A DNA stretch of 64,000 nucleotides from Brachybacterium sp. FME24 (GCF_014897705.1 NZ_JABUXV010000013.1:1-64000); one strand, 5' to 3'. Shown: positions 11,603-20,959, counted from the stretch's first letter. Numbers and translations: made by a program. The notes: generated by a model from the letters alone, not told the origin.

Positions 11603-14600
11603 TCAGCTCCTCGCCGCCGAGGATCCCGCTCCTTGCGGGGCCTGCGCCATCGCGTCGGCGGCTGCGGGGACGAGCGTGCGCAGCACCTCGCGCGCCCACG
11701 CCAACAGCTCGTGATCGCGCAGCTCGGTGCCCCCGAAATGCGAGGTGGTGGGCCGTGGCACCAGCACCTGCCGAATGGCCGGCTTCAGCATCGTGCCCGG
11801 GTAGAGGCGCTTCATACGCATCGCCGCGGAGTCCGGGACCTCGAGGTGGGCGAAACGGATCATCTTCCCCTGGGCCTGGACCTCGTCGACGCCGACAGCG
11901 CGGGCGTCGATGCGGAACCGTGCCACGTCCAACAGCACCTCGACCGGTTCGGGTGGGGCGCCGTAGCGGTCCATGAGCTCTGCGCGGATCTGCTCGATCT
12001 CGGAGATCTCCCGCACGGCGGAGAGCTTCGCGTAGGCCTCCAGCCGCAGCCGCTCGGACCCGATGTAGTCATGGGGGACGTGCGCGTCCAGGGGCAGCTC
12101 GACCCGGATCTCCTTCTCGGGAGCGGAGCTCTCGCCCCGGAAGGCGGCGACCGCCTCCCCCACCATGCGCACGTACAGGTCGAAACCGACCCCGGCGATG
12201 TGGCCGGACTGCTCGCCGCCCAGCAGGTTGCCGGCGCCGCGGATCTCGAGGTCCTTCATCGCGACCTTCATCCCGGCGCCCAGGTCGGTGTTGGTGGCCA
12301 GCGTGGTGAGCCGGTCGTGCGCGAGCTCCGTGAGCGGCTTGGTCGCGTTGTAGAGGAAGTACGCGTAGGCGCGCTCGCTCGAGCGTCCGACGCGCCCGCG
12401 CAGCTGGTGCAGCTGGGACAGGCCGAACTTGTCGGCGTTCTCGACGATCAGGGTGTTGGCGTTGGCGATGTCCAGCCCGGTCTCGACGATGGTGGTGCAC
12501 ACCAGCACGTCGAAGTCGCGTTCCCAGAAGTCGACGATGACCCGCTCGAGCTGGGCCTCGTTCATCTTGCCGTGCGCGACCTGGACGCGAGCGTCGGGCA
12601 CCAGCTCACGCAGGTGCGCGGCGACGCGGTCGATGTCCTCGACCCGGTTGTGGATGTAGAACACCTGCCCCTCGCGCAGCAGCTCCCGACGAATGGCGGC
12701 GGTGACCTGCTTGTCCTCCTGCGCGCCGACATAGGTGAGCACGGGGTGGCGTTCTTCGGGCGGGGTGGCCAGGATCGACATCTCCCGAATACCGGTGACG
12801 GCCATCTCCAGCGTGCGCGGGATCGGGGTGGCGGACATCGCCAGGACGTCCACGTCGGTGCGCAGCGCCTTGAGCGTCTCCTTGTGCTCGACGCCGAAGC
12901 GCTGCTCCTCGTCGACGATCAGCAGGCCCAGGTCCTTGAACCGCACCTGCCCCGTCAGCAGACGATGGGTGCCGATGACGATGTCGACGCTGCCGTCGGC
13001 GATCCCCTCGATGGTCTGCTGCGAATCCGCGGGGCTCTGGAAGCGCGAGAGGCCGCGCACGGTGATCGGGAAGCCGGTGTAGCGCTCGGTGAAGGTGTCC
13101 AGGTGCTGCTGGGCCAGCAGCGTGGTCGGGGCGAGGATGGCGACCTGCTTGCCGTCCTGCACGGCCTTGAAGGCAGCGCGCACCGCGATCTCGGTCTTGC
13201 CGTAGCCGACGTCGCCGAGGATCAGGCGATCCATGGGGACGGTCTTCTCCATGTCGGACTTGACGTCGTCGATGGTGACGAGCTGGTCCGGGGTCTCGAC
13301 GAACTCGAAGGCGTCCTCGAGCTCGCGCTGCCACGGAGTGTCGGGGCCGAAGGAGTGCCCGGGAGCTGACTGGCGGGCCGAGTACAGGCGCACCAGCTCG
13401 TCGGCGATCTCGCGGATCGCCTTGCGGGCACGGGACTTGGTCTTGGCCCAGTCGGAGCCGCCCATGCGGTTGACGCTGGGGTCCTCGCCGCCGACGTACT
13501 TGGTGACCTGGTCGAGCTGATCGCTGGGGACGTACAGACGATCCCCGGGCTGACCCTTCTTGGAGGCCGCGTACTCGATGACCAGGTACTCGCGGGTGGT
13601 GCGCTTGGCCCCGGTACCGACGGTGCGGCTGGTCATCTCGACGAAGCGGCCGACACCGTGGTGGGCGTGGACGACGTGGTCGCCCGGGCGCAGCTGGAGG
13701 GGATCGACGACGTTGCGCCGCCGAGAGGACATCTTGCGCTCCTCGCCGCGCCGCGCACCGGATTTGCCGGTGAGATCCCGCTCGGAGGCGAGGATCAGCT
13801 TCAGGTCATCCGCGATGAGCCCATCGGGGAACGGGCCGACGGTGACCACGGCCTCGCCCGGATCGACCGGGCCCTCGAGGTCCGTGGCGAAGACCGCCGG
13901 CATCCCCTCGGCGCGGAGGTTCTCGGTGACGTGCCGCGCTCCGCCGCTGCCGACCATCGTGGCCACGATGCTCCAGCCGTCCTGGCGCCGCTTCTCGAGG
14001 TCCTTGGCCGCATCCCCTGGCTTGCCCGAGTAGCCGGGGTGGGTGTGCGAGGTGGTGGTGAGGTCGGCGTCCAGGCCGAAAGCGGCCAGGGTGAACCAGG
14101 GGCGGCCCCCGTCGCGGGCATGAGCCTTGGCCTCCGAGAGCGGGACGAAGCTGGCGGCGCCCACGTCGATCGGGAGGCCACCACCGGCGGCGGCGCTGGA
14201 CCAGGCTGCGGCCAGGAACTCGTCCGTCGTGGCGACCAGCTCATCGGCGCGCGCACGGGTCTTCTCCGGGTCCAGGATCAGGAACCGCGCCTGCGCGGGG
14301 AGGGCTTCGGCGACCTGCTCCATCCCGTCGACGAGGACCGGGCTGAGGGACTCCATGCCATCGGCGGCGATGCCGTCGGCGATGCGCAGCAGCAGGTCAC
14401 GCACGCCGGGCAGATCTTCCGCCCGGGCGCGGGCGCGCTCGCGCACCTCCGGGGTCAGGAGGATCTCGCGGCAGGGCGGGGCCTCGAGTCCGCGCGTTGC
14501 CGGGTCCAGCGATCGCTGGTCGGCGACCGAGAAGTACCGGACGTCGTCGATCTCGTCGCCGAAGAGGTCCACGCGCACCGGATGCGGCTCGGTGGGCGGG

Positions 14601-15214
14601 AAGACATCGAGGATGCCGCCGCGCACGGCGAACTCCCCGCGCTTCTCGACCATGTCGACGCGCACGTAGGCAGCGTCGACGAGGTCGCGGACGATGTCGT
14701 CGAGCGGGTAGGTGTCCCCGACCGCAGCGCGCACCGGGCGCAGATCGCCCAGACCCTTCGCGATCGGCTGCAGCAGTGAGCGCACGGGCATCAGCAGCAC
14801 GTGCACCGGGTCCTCGGACTCGGGATGCGCGAGGCGACGCAGGGTCGCCAGTCGCTTGGCGACGGTGTCGGCGCGCGGGGACAGCCGCTCGTGCGGGAGG
14901 GTCTCCCAGGCGGGCAGCTCGGCGACGTGCTCGGTGCCGATGAGCGAGGACAGCGCGGAACGCAGGTCCTCGAGGGCGCGGGTGGTGGGGGTGACCACGA
15001 CGAGCGGGTGCTCGGCGGTGGCCTGCCGTGCGAGATCGGCGACGACGAAGGGGAACAGGCCGGTCGCGGCGACGATGCTGCCCCCGTCCCCCGTGCTCGA
15101 ACCGTCCTCGACGAGGGCACGCACGGCGGTGAGGTCACGACCCGCGGCCAGCTGGTCGAGCAACGGGTGCAGGGGGGCGCGCGTGGGTGTGGCGCTGGGG
15201 TGGTTCGTGGTCAT
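11603..15214 (-). CDS. mfd: Transcription-repair coupling factor
   Basis: ATP-dependent translocase that removes RNA polymerase stalled at DNA damage and recruits UvrA. The 1203-residue protein shows the UvrB-like N-terminal region (to about 350), the CarD-like RNA-polymerase interaction domain starting at GDHVVHAHHGVGRFVE (about residue 511), the helicase motifs GDVGYGKTEIAVRAAFKAV (about 670) and IVDEEQRFGVEHKE, the C-terminal helicase lobe ENADKFGLSQLHQLRGRVGR, and the TRCF domain. The ATG overlaps the pth stop by 4 bp (ATGA), so the two are coupled. Confidence 0.97.
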   Translation of the reverse strand: MTTNHPSATPTRAPLHPLLDQLAAGRDLTAVRALVEDGSSTGDGGSIVAATGLFPFVVADLARQATAEHPLVVVTPTTRALEDLRSALSSLIGTEHVAELPAWETLPHERLSPRADTVAKRLATLRRLAHPESEDPVHVLLMPVRSLLQPIAKGLGDLRPVRAAVGDTYPLDDIVRDLVDAAYVRVDMVEKRGEFAVRGGILDVFPPTEPHPVRVDLFGDEIDDVRYFSVADQRSLDPATRGLEAPPCREILLTPEVRERARARAEDLPGVRDLLLRIADGIAADGMESLSPVLVDGMEQVAEALPAQARFLILDPEKTRARADELVATTDEFLAAAWSSAAAGGGLPIDVGAASFVPLSEAKAHARDGGRPWFTLAAFGLDADLTTTSHTHPGYSGKPGDAAKDLEKRRQDGWSIVATMVGSGGARHVTENLRAEGMPAVFATDLEGPVDPGEAVVTVGPFPDGLIADDLKLILASERDLTGKSGARRGEERKMSSRRRNVVDPLQLRPGDHVVHAHHGVGRFVEMTSRTVGTGAKRTTREYLVIEYAASKKGQPGDRLYVPSDQLDQVTKYVGGEDPSVNRMGGSDWAKTKSRARKAIREIADELVRLYSARQSAPGHSFGPDTPWQRELEDAFEFVETPDQLVTIDDVKSDMEKTVPMDRLILGDVGYGKTEIAVRAAFKAVQDGKQVAILAPTTLLAQQHLDTFTERYTGFPITVRGLSRFQSPADSQQTIEGIADGSVDIVIGTHRLLTGQVRFKDLGLLIVDEEQRFGVEHKETLKALRTDVDVLAMSATPIPRTLEMAVTGIREMSILATPPEERHPVLTYVGAQEDKQVTAAIRRELLREGQVFYIHNRVEDIDRVAAHLRELVPDARVQVAHGKMNEAQLERVIVDFWERDFDVLVCTTIVETGLDIANANTLIVENADKFGLSQLHQLRGRVGRSSERAYAYFLYNATKPLTELAHDRLTTLATNTDLGAGMKVAMKDLEIRGAGNLLGGEQSGHIAGVGFDLYVRMVGEAVAAFRGESSAPEKEIRVELPLDAHVPHDYIGSERLRLEAYAKLSAVREISEIEQIRAELMDRYGAPPEPVEVLLDVARFRIDARAVGVDEVQAQGKMIRFAHLEVPDSAAMRMKRLYPGTMLKPAIRQVLVPRPTTSHFGGTELRDHELLAWAREVLRTLVPAAADAMAQAPQGAGSSAARS

Positions 15215-15825
15215 CGTGTCTCTCGGGAGTGGAAGCGCTGCTGGGCGGTGGTGAGCCCCTCGAGGATCACGGACTCCACAGCGTCGGCGGCGTCGGCGAT
15301 CAGCAGATCGAGGGTCTTGCGCTCGGAGGCGGCGAAGGGGGCCAGCACGTGGTCGGCGGTGTCGCCCCTGCCGGACGGGCGGCCGACGCCGACCCGCACC
15401 CGCAGGTAGTCCTTGGTGCCCAGGGCCCTGGTGATGTCACGCAGGCCGTTGTGGCCGCCTTCGCCGCCGCCGATCTTCAACCGGATCCCATCGAAGGGGA
15501 TGTCGACCTCGTCGTGCACCACGACGACCCTCTCCGGCGGAATGTCGTAGTAGGCGGCCAGTGCCTTCACCGGGCCACCGGAGACGTTCATGTACGTGGT
15601 GGTCTTGGCGAGGATCACGCGCTCATCGGAGCCGGGCGTGCCGAGGCGACCCTCGATCACGACGGCCTGGGCACGGCGGGCGGCGGCGAAACGTCCACCG
15701 GAGGCGCCGGCGATGTGGTCCAGCACCATCTGGCCGATGTTGTGTCGGGTCGCGGCGTACTTCGCGCCGGGGTTGCCGAGCCCCACGACCAGGTATGGGC
15801 CGGGACGTCGTGCGCTCACGGTCAT
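15211..15825 (-). CDS. pth: Peptidyl-tRNA hydrolase
   Basis: Cleaves the ester bond of peptidyl-tRNA dropped from stalled ribosomes. The 204-residue protein has YLVVGLGNPGAKYAATRHNI with the catalytic histidine, KTTTYMNVSGGPV, VVHDEVDIPFDGIRLKIGGG and GHNGLRDI. The ATG at 15825 is preceded by GAGGAG. Upstream is rplY, the frequent actinobacterial partner, but a hairpin at 15920-15950 separates them; downstream it overlaps mfd by 4 bp. Confidence 0.96.
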   Translation of the reverse strand: MTVSARRPGPYLVVGLGNPGAKYAATRHNIGQMVLDHIAGASGGRFAAARRAQAVVIEGRLGTPGSDERVILAKTTTYMNVSGGPVKALAAYYDIPPERVVVVHDEVDIPFDGIRLKIGGGEGGHNGLRDITRALGTKDYLRVRVGVGRPSGRGDTADHVLAPFAASERKTLDLLIADAADAVESVILEGLTTAQQRFHSRETR

Positions 15826-15919
15826 GGACTGCTCCTCGCTGCAGCGTCGACGCCGCCCCGGATCTGGTGTCCGGCCCGGCCTGGTCCCGGCCGACGCGCG
15901 GACGGCCTCGAACACCGTA

Positions 15920-15950
15920 CCGGGGCGCCGCGCAGTGCGCGACGCCCCGG
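15920..15950 (-). terminator. Hairpin terminator after rplY
   Basis: 15-base arms 15920-15934 and 15936-15950 pair with one mismatch around one base, 67 bp past the rplY stop. No T tract. It separates rplY from pth-mfd. Confidence 0.65.
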
Positions 15951-16016
15951 GGCCATGGGTGTGAGGAAAGGAGCGGACGATGGCACCTCAGGGCGCCGCA
16001 CAGCCGCTCGCAGGGG

Positions 16017-16625
16017 TCACTCCTGCTCGGAGGATTCCTCGGTGCTCTCCGCGGCGGCGCCCTCGGACTCCTCGTCCTCGGTCTCCTGGACGCGGGGAAG
16101 CGCGACGCTGACGACGAGGATCTCGGCGTCCGTGACCAGCTCGGTGTTCTTCGGCAGCGTGACGTCACCGGCGAAGAGCTGGTAGCCCTCCTCGGTGCCC
16201 TCGACGTCGATCTCGATGTGCTCTGGGACGTGGAGCGCATCGACGGAGAGGACGAGCACCTGCAGGTCGACGAAGGCGTCGGCCGGGGCGACGGGCGCGC
16301 CGGTGAGGACGACGGGGATGTCGACCTCGACCTTCTCGCCCTTGCGGACGGTGATCAGGTCGAGGTGGGTCAGGGAACGCTTCAGCGGGTGGCGCTGGAT
16401 CTCCTTGATCAGCGCCAGGTGCTGGGAACCGTCGGCCAGCGACAGCTCGAGCAGAGCGTTGGGGTTACGGGCGGCCAGCGCCGTCGCGTGACCGGGCAGC
16501 GAGAGGTGGAGGGGTGCCTCGCCGTGGCCGTACAGGACGGCGGGGACGCGGCTATCGGCGCGGATGCGGCGGGCAGCGCCCTTGCCGAAGTCCTCGCGCA
16601 GTTCGACGTTCAGCTTCTCAGCCAT
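16017..16625 (-). CDS. rplY: Large ribosomal subunit protein bL25 (Ctc form)
   Basis: 5S rRNA-binding protein of the large subunit, in the long Ctc/TL5 form. The 201-residue protein has the L25 N-terminal domain (MAEKLNVELREDFGKGAARR, VPAVLYGHGEAPLHL, LLELSLADGSQHLALIKEIQ, THLDLITVRKGEKVEVDIPV) and the C-terminal beta domain, then an acidic tail rich in Glu and Ser. The ATG at 16625 follows CGAGGAGC; the longer frame adds residues without homology. Confidence 0.95.
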   Translation of the reverse strand: MAEKLNVELREDFGKGAARRIRADSRVPAVLYGHGEAPLHLSLPGHATALAARNPNALLELSLADGSQHLALIKEIQRHPLKRSLTHLDLITVRKGEKVEVDIPVVLTGAPVAPADAFVDLQVLVLSVDALHVPEHIEIDVEGTEEGYQLFAGDVTLPKNTELVTDAEILVVSVALPRVQETEDEESEGAAAESTEESSEQE

Positions 16626-16877
16626 GGTGGTGCTCCTCGTGGATACGGTTGCTCGACGGTGAGCGACGCCACGGGGCACAGGAGGCATCCTCCTGATATC
16701 CGCACCGCGTCGATCACGGAGGGGCTGAGCCCGTTCCCTCGCCGAAGTGACGAGGCGACACTAGCACGCGCACGCGCTCGATCAGGAGGGGACGTGACGC
16801 CCGTCGCCGGGCCCTGCCGAGCCTGCTGGTCGCTCCGAGTCGTGCAGGCGCCGGCGTCCGCACGCACCGTGTGACCG

Positions 16878-16913
16878 CGAAAGGACCGCATCCCGGAGGA
16901 CACGGTCCTTTCG
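16878..16913 (-). terminator. Hairpin after the small membrane-protein gene
   Basis: Perfect 11-bp arms CGAAAGGACCG (16878-16888) and CGGTCCTTTCG (16903-16913) with a 14-base loop, 17 bp after the stop of the small gene at 16931-17107. No T tract follows on the minus strand. Confidence 0.5.
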
Positions 16914-16930
16914 TGGTGGAGCGCACGATG

Positions 16931-17107
16931 TCACGAGGGCGATTCGTCTGCCGCACTCGAGGTCCGGCGTGCGTCCTGCTCAGCTGCGCGTCGGGCTCTC
17001 CAGCGAGCGGTCTCCTCCTCCGCGTCCCGTCGGGCTCTCCTGCCCCACACTCCGCCCAGAAAGGCTCCCAAGAGGACCATTGCCCCGACGATCACCGCGT
17101 TCAACAC
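16931..17107 (-). CDS. Small single-pass membrane protein (58 residues)
   Basis: A short gene lying between rplY and prs. From a GTG at 17107 the frame reads a hydrophobic segment at residues 2-21 (LNAVIVGAMVLLGAFLGGVW) followed at once by a strongly charged Arg/Glu/Ala region (GRRARRDAEEETARWRARRA), which ends in TGA. The positive-inside pattern predicts a membrane anchor with a cytoplasmic helical tail. GAGG is placed 8 nt before the GTG, and a hairpin follows the stop. The sequence architecture is what I see; function is not known, and an internal ATG at codon 10 would remove half of the membrane segment. Confidence 0.6.
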   Translation of the reverse strand: MLNAVIVGAMVLLGAFLGGVWGRRARRDAEEETARWRARRAAEQDARRTSSAADESPS

Positions 17108-17132
17108 GATCTGAACCTCATCCCTCGCTGGA

Positions 17133-17460
17133 CCGCCCGACCTCCTACCGCTCGCAAACTCGCAGTACGTCGATCAGACCCCACAGAACCGCCCGACCTC
17201 CTACCGCTCGCAAGCTCGCAGTACGTCGATCAGACCCCACAGAACCGCCCGACCTCCTACCGCTCGCAAGCTCGCAGTACGTCGATCAGACCCCACAGAA
17301 CCGCCCGACCTCCTACCGCTCGCAAACTCGCAGTACGTCGATCAGACCCCACAGAACCGCCCGACCTCCTACCGCTCGCAAGCTCGCAGTACGTCGATCA
17401 GACCCCACAGAACCGCCCGACCTCCTACCGCTCGCAAGCTCGCAGTACGTCGATCAGACC
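17133..17460. repeat. 56-bp tandem array at the prs 3' end (6 copies)
   Basis: Copies start at 17133, 17189, 17245, 17301, 17357 and 17413. They are identical except for one base (caaact or caagct) with the order A,G,G,A,G,G, so the array looks like a duplicated three-copy (168-bp) block. The last copy stops matching after 17460 and contains the stop codon and last codon of prs. Each unit also holds an internal GCGAGC direct repeat. There are no unique spacers between units. Confidence 0.95.
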
Positions 17461-18434
17461 TCACCATCGAAGAGGCTGGTGACCGAGCCGTCGTCGAAGA
17501 CTGCTCGGATGGCGCGGGCCAGGAGCGGAGCGATCGACAGCTGGGTGAGGCGATCGAACTGCTTCTCGGGCGGGATCGGGAGCGTATTGGTGCAGACCAC
17601 CTCGCGCACGGAGCTGGCCTCCAGGCGCTCGGTGGCGGGATCCGAGAGGATCGCGTGCGTGGTGGCGATGACGACGGAGTTCGCACCGTTGGCGATCAGC
17701 GCGTCGGCAGCCTGCACGATGGTGCCGGCGGTGTCGATCATGTCGTCGACCAGGACGCAGGTCTTCCCGGTGACGTCACCGATCACGCGCTTGGCGACGG
17801 CCTGGTTGGGCCGCGTGGAATCGCGGGACTTGTGGATGAACGCCAGGTTCACGCCGCCGAGCTTCTTGGCCCACTGCTCCGCGACACGGATGCGGCCGGC
17901 GTCCGGGGAGACCACGGCCATGTCCTCGTGACCGTACTTCTCCTGGATGTACTCCGCGAGGATCGGCAGCGCCATCAGGTGGTCCAGCGGGCGGTTGAAG
18001 TAGCCCTGCACCTGAGGGGCGTGGAGATCGACCGAGATCATGCGGTCCATCCCTGCGGTCTCGTACATGTCCGCGACCAGGCGGGCGGAGATCGGCTCAC
18101 GGCCGCGGTGCTTCTTGTCCTGGCGGGCGTACGGGAAGCTCGGGGCGATGGCGGTGATCCGCTTGGCCGACGCGCGCTTGAGCGCATCGATCATGATCAG
18201 GTGCTCCATCACCCAGGTGTTGATGGGGGCGGGGTGGGACTGCAGCACGAAGACATCGGTGCCGCGCACGGACTCCCCGTAGCGCACGTAGATCTCGCCG
18301 TTGGCGAAGTCCCAGGCGTCCATCGGCAGGATCTCGACGCCGAGCTCGTCGGCGACTTCCTGGGCAAGGACCGGGTGGGCCCTTCCGGAGGCGAGGACCA
18401 GGCGCTTCTCCCCCGTGGTGACGATTCCGCTCAT
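17454..18434 (-). CDS. prs: Ribose-phosphate pyrophosphokinase (PRPP synthetase)
   Basis: Makes PRPP from ribose-5-phosphate and ATP for nucleotide, histidine and tryptophan synthesis. The 326-residue protein has the catalytic region AIAPSFPYARQDKKHRGREP, the magnesium-binding VDLHAPQVQGYFNRPLDHL, VVSPDAGRIRVAEQWAKKL and the PRPP loop CVLVDDMIDTAGTI. The ATG at 18434 overlaps the glmU stop (ATGA), the conserved glmU-prs pairing. Its last sense codon and stop lie inside the final copy of a 56-bp tandem array, so the mRNA 3' region is unusually repetitive. Confidence 0.96.
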   Translation of the reverse strand: MSGIVTTGEKRLVLASGRAHPVLAQEVADELGVEILPMDAWDFANGEIYVRYGESVRGTDVFVLQSHPAPINTWVMEHLIMIDALKRASAKRITAIAPSFPYARQDKKHRGREPISARLVADMYETAGMDRMISVDLHAPQVQGYFNRPLDHLMALPILAEYIQEKYGHEDMAVVSPDAGRIRVAEQWAKKLGGVNLAFIHKSRDSTRPNQAVAKRVIGDVTGKTCVLVDDMIDTAGTIVQAADALIANGANSVVIATTHAILSDPATERLEASSVREVVCTNTLPIPPEKQFDRLTQLSIAPLLARAIRAVFDDGSVTSLFDGEV

Positions 18435-19930
18435 CGCTGCTCGTGCTCCTTGTGCTCTTCGGCGACAGATCCTGCAGGCGCATCGGCAGCGGACCGGTCC
18501 TCGGTACCCAGGGCGGCACGAGCCGCATCCTCGGCCGCGGTCCCCGCACGGCGTCGCAGGGTCCATCCTTCCATGTTCCGCTGCGAGACTGCGTTCACGG
18601 CCAGTGCGCCCGGCGGGACATCCTTGCGCACCGTGGTGCCTGCCCCGGTGGCCGCACCGTCGCCGATGGTGATCGGGGCGACCAGCACGTTGTCGGAACC
18701 CACTCGCACGTGCTTGCCGACCGTCGTGCGGTGCTTGGTCACACCGTCGTAGTTGGCGAAGATCGTGGCCGCACCGATGTTGGTGCCCTCCCCGATCTCG
18801 GCGTCGCCGACGTAACTGAGGTGGGGGACCTTCGCGCCCTCCCCGATCCTCGAGTTCTTGGTCTCCACGAAACCGCCGATCTTGCCCTTCGCGCCGAGAT
18901 CGGTGCCCGCGCGCAGGTACGAGAAGGGGCCGACTGTCGCGTTCGCGCCGATCACGGCGAGAACCGCATGGGAACGGACCACCTCGGCACCTGCGCCGAC
19001 CTCGGTGTCACGCAGCGTGCAGTCCGGGCCGATGACGGCTTCGGTACCGATGTCGGTGGCACCGTGAAGCTGCACCCCGGAAAGGATCACGGCGTCCTGG
19101 GCGATCGAGACATCGGCATCGATCCACGTCGTGGAGGGGTCGACGAGGGTGACCCCGGCGCGCATGTGGCGTTCGAGGGTGCGTCGGTTCATCTCGGCGC
19201 CGAGCTGGGCCAGCTGGACGCGATCGTTGACGCCCTCGACCATCATCACGTCCTGCGTGACGACGGCGCGCACGGATCGGCCGTCGGCACGGGCGATGGA
19301 CAGCACGTCGGTGAGGTACATCTCGCCCTGCGCGTTGTCGGTGCCGATACGGCCCAGCGCGTCCCGCAGGACGGCGAGGTCGAAGGCGTAGATGCCGGAG
19401 TTGATCTCGTCGATGGCGCGCTGCTCGTCGCTGGCGTCCTTGTGTTCGACGATGCCGTGCACCTCGGATCCGTCGTCGCTGCGCAGGATCCGGCCGTAGC
19501 CGGAGGGGTCGGGAACCCGAGCGGTGAGCACGGTGACCGCGGCGCCCTCGGCCTCGTGGGCGCCGACCAGTTCGCGCAGGGTGGCCGGGTCCAGCAACGG
19601 CACATCGCCGTAGGTCACCAACACGGTGCCCTCGGTCGCGGTGACCTGCTCGAGACCGCACTGGACAGCGCGACCGGTACCGGGGACCTCGTCCTGGTCG
19701 GCGACGGTGACCTCCGAGGCGTGTTCGGCGAGGTGCGCGGCGACCCGATCCCGCTCGTGGCGCAGGACCACGACGAGCTCGGAGGGACTGGCCCCCTCGG
19801 CGGCCGTGACCGCATGGACGAGAAGCGATCTGCCCCCGATCTCATGGAGGACCTTCGGCGTGCGGGACTTCATACGGGTCCCGGCACCGGCGGCCAGAAC
19901 GATGACAGCGGCGGGGGCAGGGGTTTCCAC
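18431..19930 (-). CDS. glmU: Bifunctional GlcNAc-1-P uridyltransferase/acetyltransferase
   Basis: Makes UDP-GlcNAc for peptidoglycan: acetylates glucosamine-1-phosphate, then transfers UMP. The 499-residue protein starts with the uridyltransferase loop VIVLAAGAGTRMKSRTPKVL, followed by QDEVPGTGRAVQ and YGDVPLLDP; from about residue 250 a left-handed beta-helix of hexapeptide repeats holds the acetyltransferase, with GGFVETKNSRIGEG and HLSYVGDAEIGEG. The GTG at 19930 follows GAGGAG; the longer frame runs back through tRNA-Gln and is not coding. The C-terminus extends past the usual end by an Ala/Glu-rich tail. Confidence 0.96.
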   Translation of the reverse strand: METPAPAAVIVLAAGAGTRMKSRTPKVLHEIGGRSLLVHAVTAAEGASPSELVVVLRHERDRVAAHLAEHASEVTVADQDEVPGTGRAVQCGLEQVTATEGTVLVTYGDVPLLDPATLRELVGAHEAEGAAVTVLTARVPDPSGYGRILRSDDGSEVHGIVEHKDASDEQRAIDEINSGIYAFDLAVLRDALGRIGTDNAQGEMYLTDVLSIARADGRSVRAVVTQDVMMVEGVNDRVQLAQLGAEMNRRTLERHMRAGVTLVDPSTTWIDADVSIAQDAVILSGVQLHGATDIGTEAVIGPDCTLRDTEVGAGAEVVRSHAVLAVIGANATVGPFSYLRAGTDLGAKGKIGGFVETKNSRIGEGAKVPHLSYVGDAEIGEGTNIGAATIFANYDGVTKHRTTVGKHVRVGSDNVLVAPITIGDGAATGAGTTVRKDVPPGALAVNAVSQRNMEGWTLRRRAGTAAEDAARAALGTEDRSAADAPAGSVAEEHKEHEQR

Positions 19931-19992
19931 GTCGGCAGCTCCTCGGAATCGACGGGTGATGTGCGGCGGCACCGCCGCGGAGGCGGTGAGCG

Positions 19993-20064
19993 TTCCGCCA
20001 TCAGGACTCGAACCTGAAACTTCAGAACCAAAATCTGAGGTGTTGCCGATTACACCATGGCGGA
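19993..20064 (-). tRNA. tRNA-Gln (anticodon TTG)
   Basis: A 72-nt cloverleaf on the minus strand. The acceptor arms TCCGCCA and TGGCGGA pair fully with discriminator A; the anticodon stem TCAGA/TCTGA encloses loop TTTTGGT with anticodon TTG; the T arm contains GGTTCGAGTCC. The CCA end is not encoded. Confidence 0.95.
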
Positions 20065-20232
20065 CCGTGCGCCCGTCGCCGTCGACCGAGCCGCATCGAC
20101 CACCGAGGGGTCTGCGGGTGGGTGGGAGGTATCGGGAGCGCGGACCGATCCTATCGCCCCGACCAGGTCGCTCGTGCCCATCACGGCACGAAGCATGGGT
20201 GCTCCTGCCCACGCCTGTGGGACACTCCCGAC

Positions 20233-20880
20233 ATGGCGGAGAACGGAGCCCCTCGTGGCCGATCGACCCGGATGACGGGACGCGAGCGACGAGAGCAGCT
20301 CGTGACGGTGGGGCGGCGTGTCTTCGCCGAGAAGGGCTTCGACATGTCCAGCGTCGAGGAGATCGCGTCCCGTGCCAAGGTCTCCAAGCCGATCGTGTAT
20401 GAGCATTTCGGAGGCAAGGAAGGACTGTATGCGGTCGTTGTCGATCGCGAGGTCAGCACCCTGCTCGCCGCACTCGAGAGTTCTCTGCAGGACCAGCGCG
20501 CGCACCCCCGACTGCTCATGGAGCGGACCGCGATGGCGTTCCTCTCCTACATCGACGAGAACGAGGACGGGTTCCGGATCCTGGTGCGGGACTCTCCGGT
20601 CAGTCAGGCCGGCGGCACCTTCTCCTCCTTGCTCACCGACGTCGCCCAGCGGGTCGAGGAGATCCTCGGAGCCCAGTTGAAGCTGCACGGGTACCCGACT
20701 CGAGACGCGACGCTCTACGCGCAGATGCTGGTGGGGATGGTCGCCTATACCGGTCAGTGGTGGCTGGAGACGCGCGAGCCGTCCAAGGAGATCGTCGCCG
20801 GGCGCATGGTGAACCTGTCCTGGTACGGGCTCGGCGCGCTGCAGAAGACGCCGACGCTGCACGAGGACGCCCGAGCCTGA
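20233..20880 (+). CDS. TetR/AcrR family transcriptional regulator
   Basis: A 215-residue regulator. The HTH is at about residues 16-63: REQLVTVGRRVFAEKGFDMS, VEEIASRAKVSKPIVYEHFG, then KEGLYAVVVDREV. The ligand-binding half is less conserved (LVRDSPVSQAGGTFSSLL). The ATG at 20233 was chosen because the frame upstream has no homology. It lies between tRNA-Gln and a MarR gene, and no obvious target transporter is adjacent apart from the ABC-F gene two genes downstream. Ligand unknown. Confidence 0.88.
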   Translation: MAENGAPRGRSTRMTGRERREQLVTVGRRVFAEKGFDMSSVEEIASRAKVSKPIVYEHFGGKEGLYAVVVDREVSTLLAALESSLQDQRAHPRLLMERTAMAFLSYIDENEDGFRILVRDSPVSQAGGTFSSLLTDVAQRVEEILGAQLKLHGYPTRDATLYAQMLVGMVAYTGQWWLETREPSKEIVAGRMVNLSWYGLGALQKTPTLHEDARA

Positions 20881-20959
20881 TTCGGCGCCGTCACGCCGAT
20901 CCCAGGTGGGACGCACCACGCACCGAGGACCGTACCTGCCCGTGAGGGAGCCCCCGCCC

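Noticed and set aside
17133-17460. Regular repeats considered as a CRISPR array
   Set aside because: Units are contiguous with no unique spacers, and no cas genes are present.
16969-17931. Long rightward reading frames across the 56-bp array (repeating PPTSYRSQ)
   Set aside because: They arise from the repeat itself and run antisense into prs; no start signal or homology.
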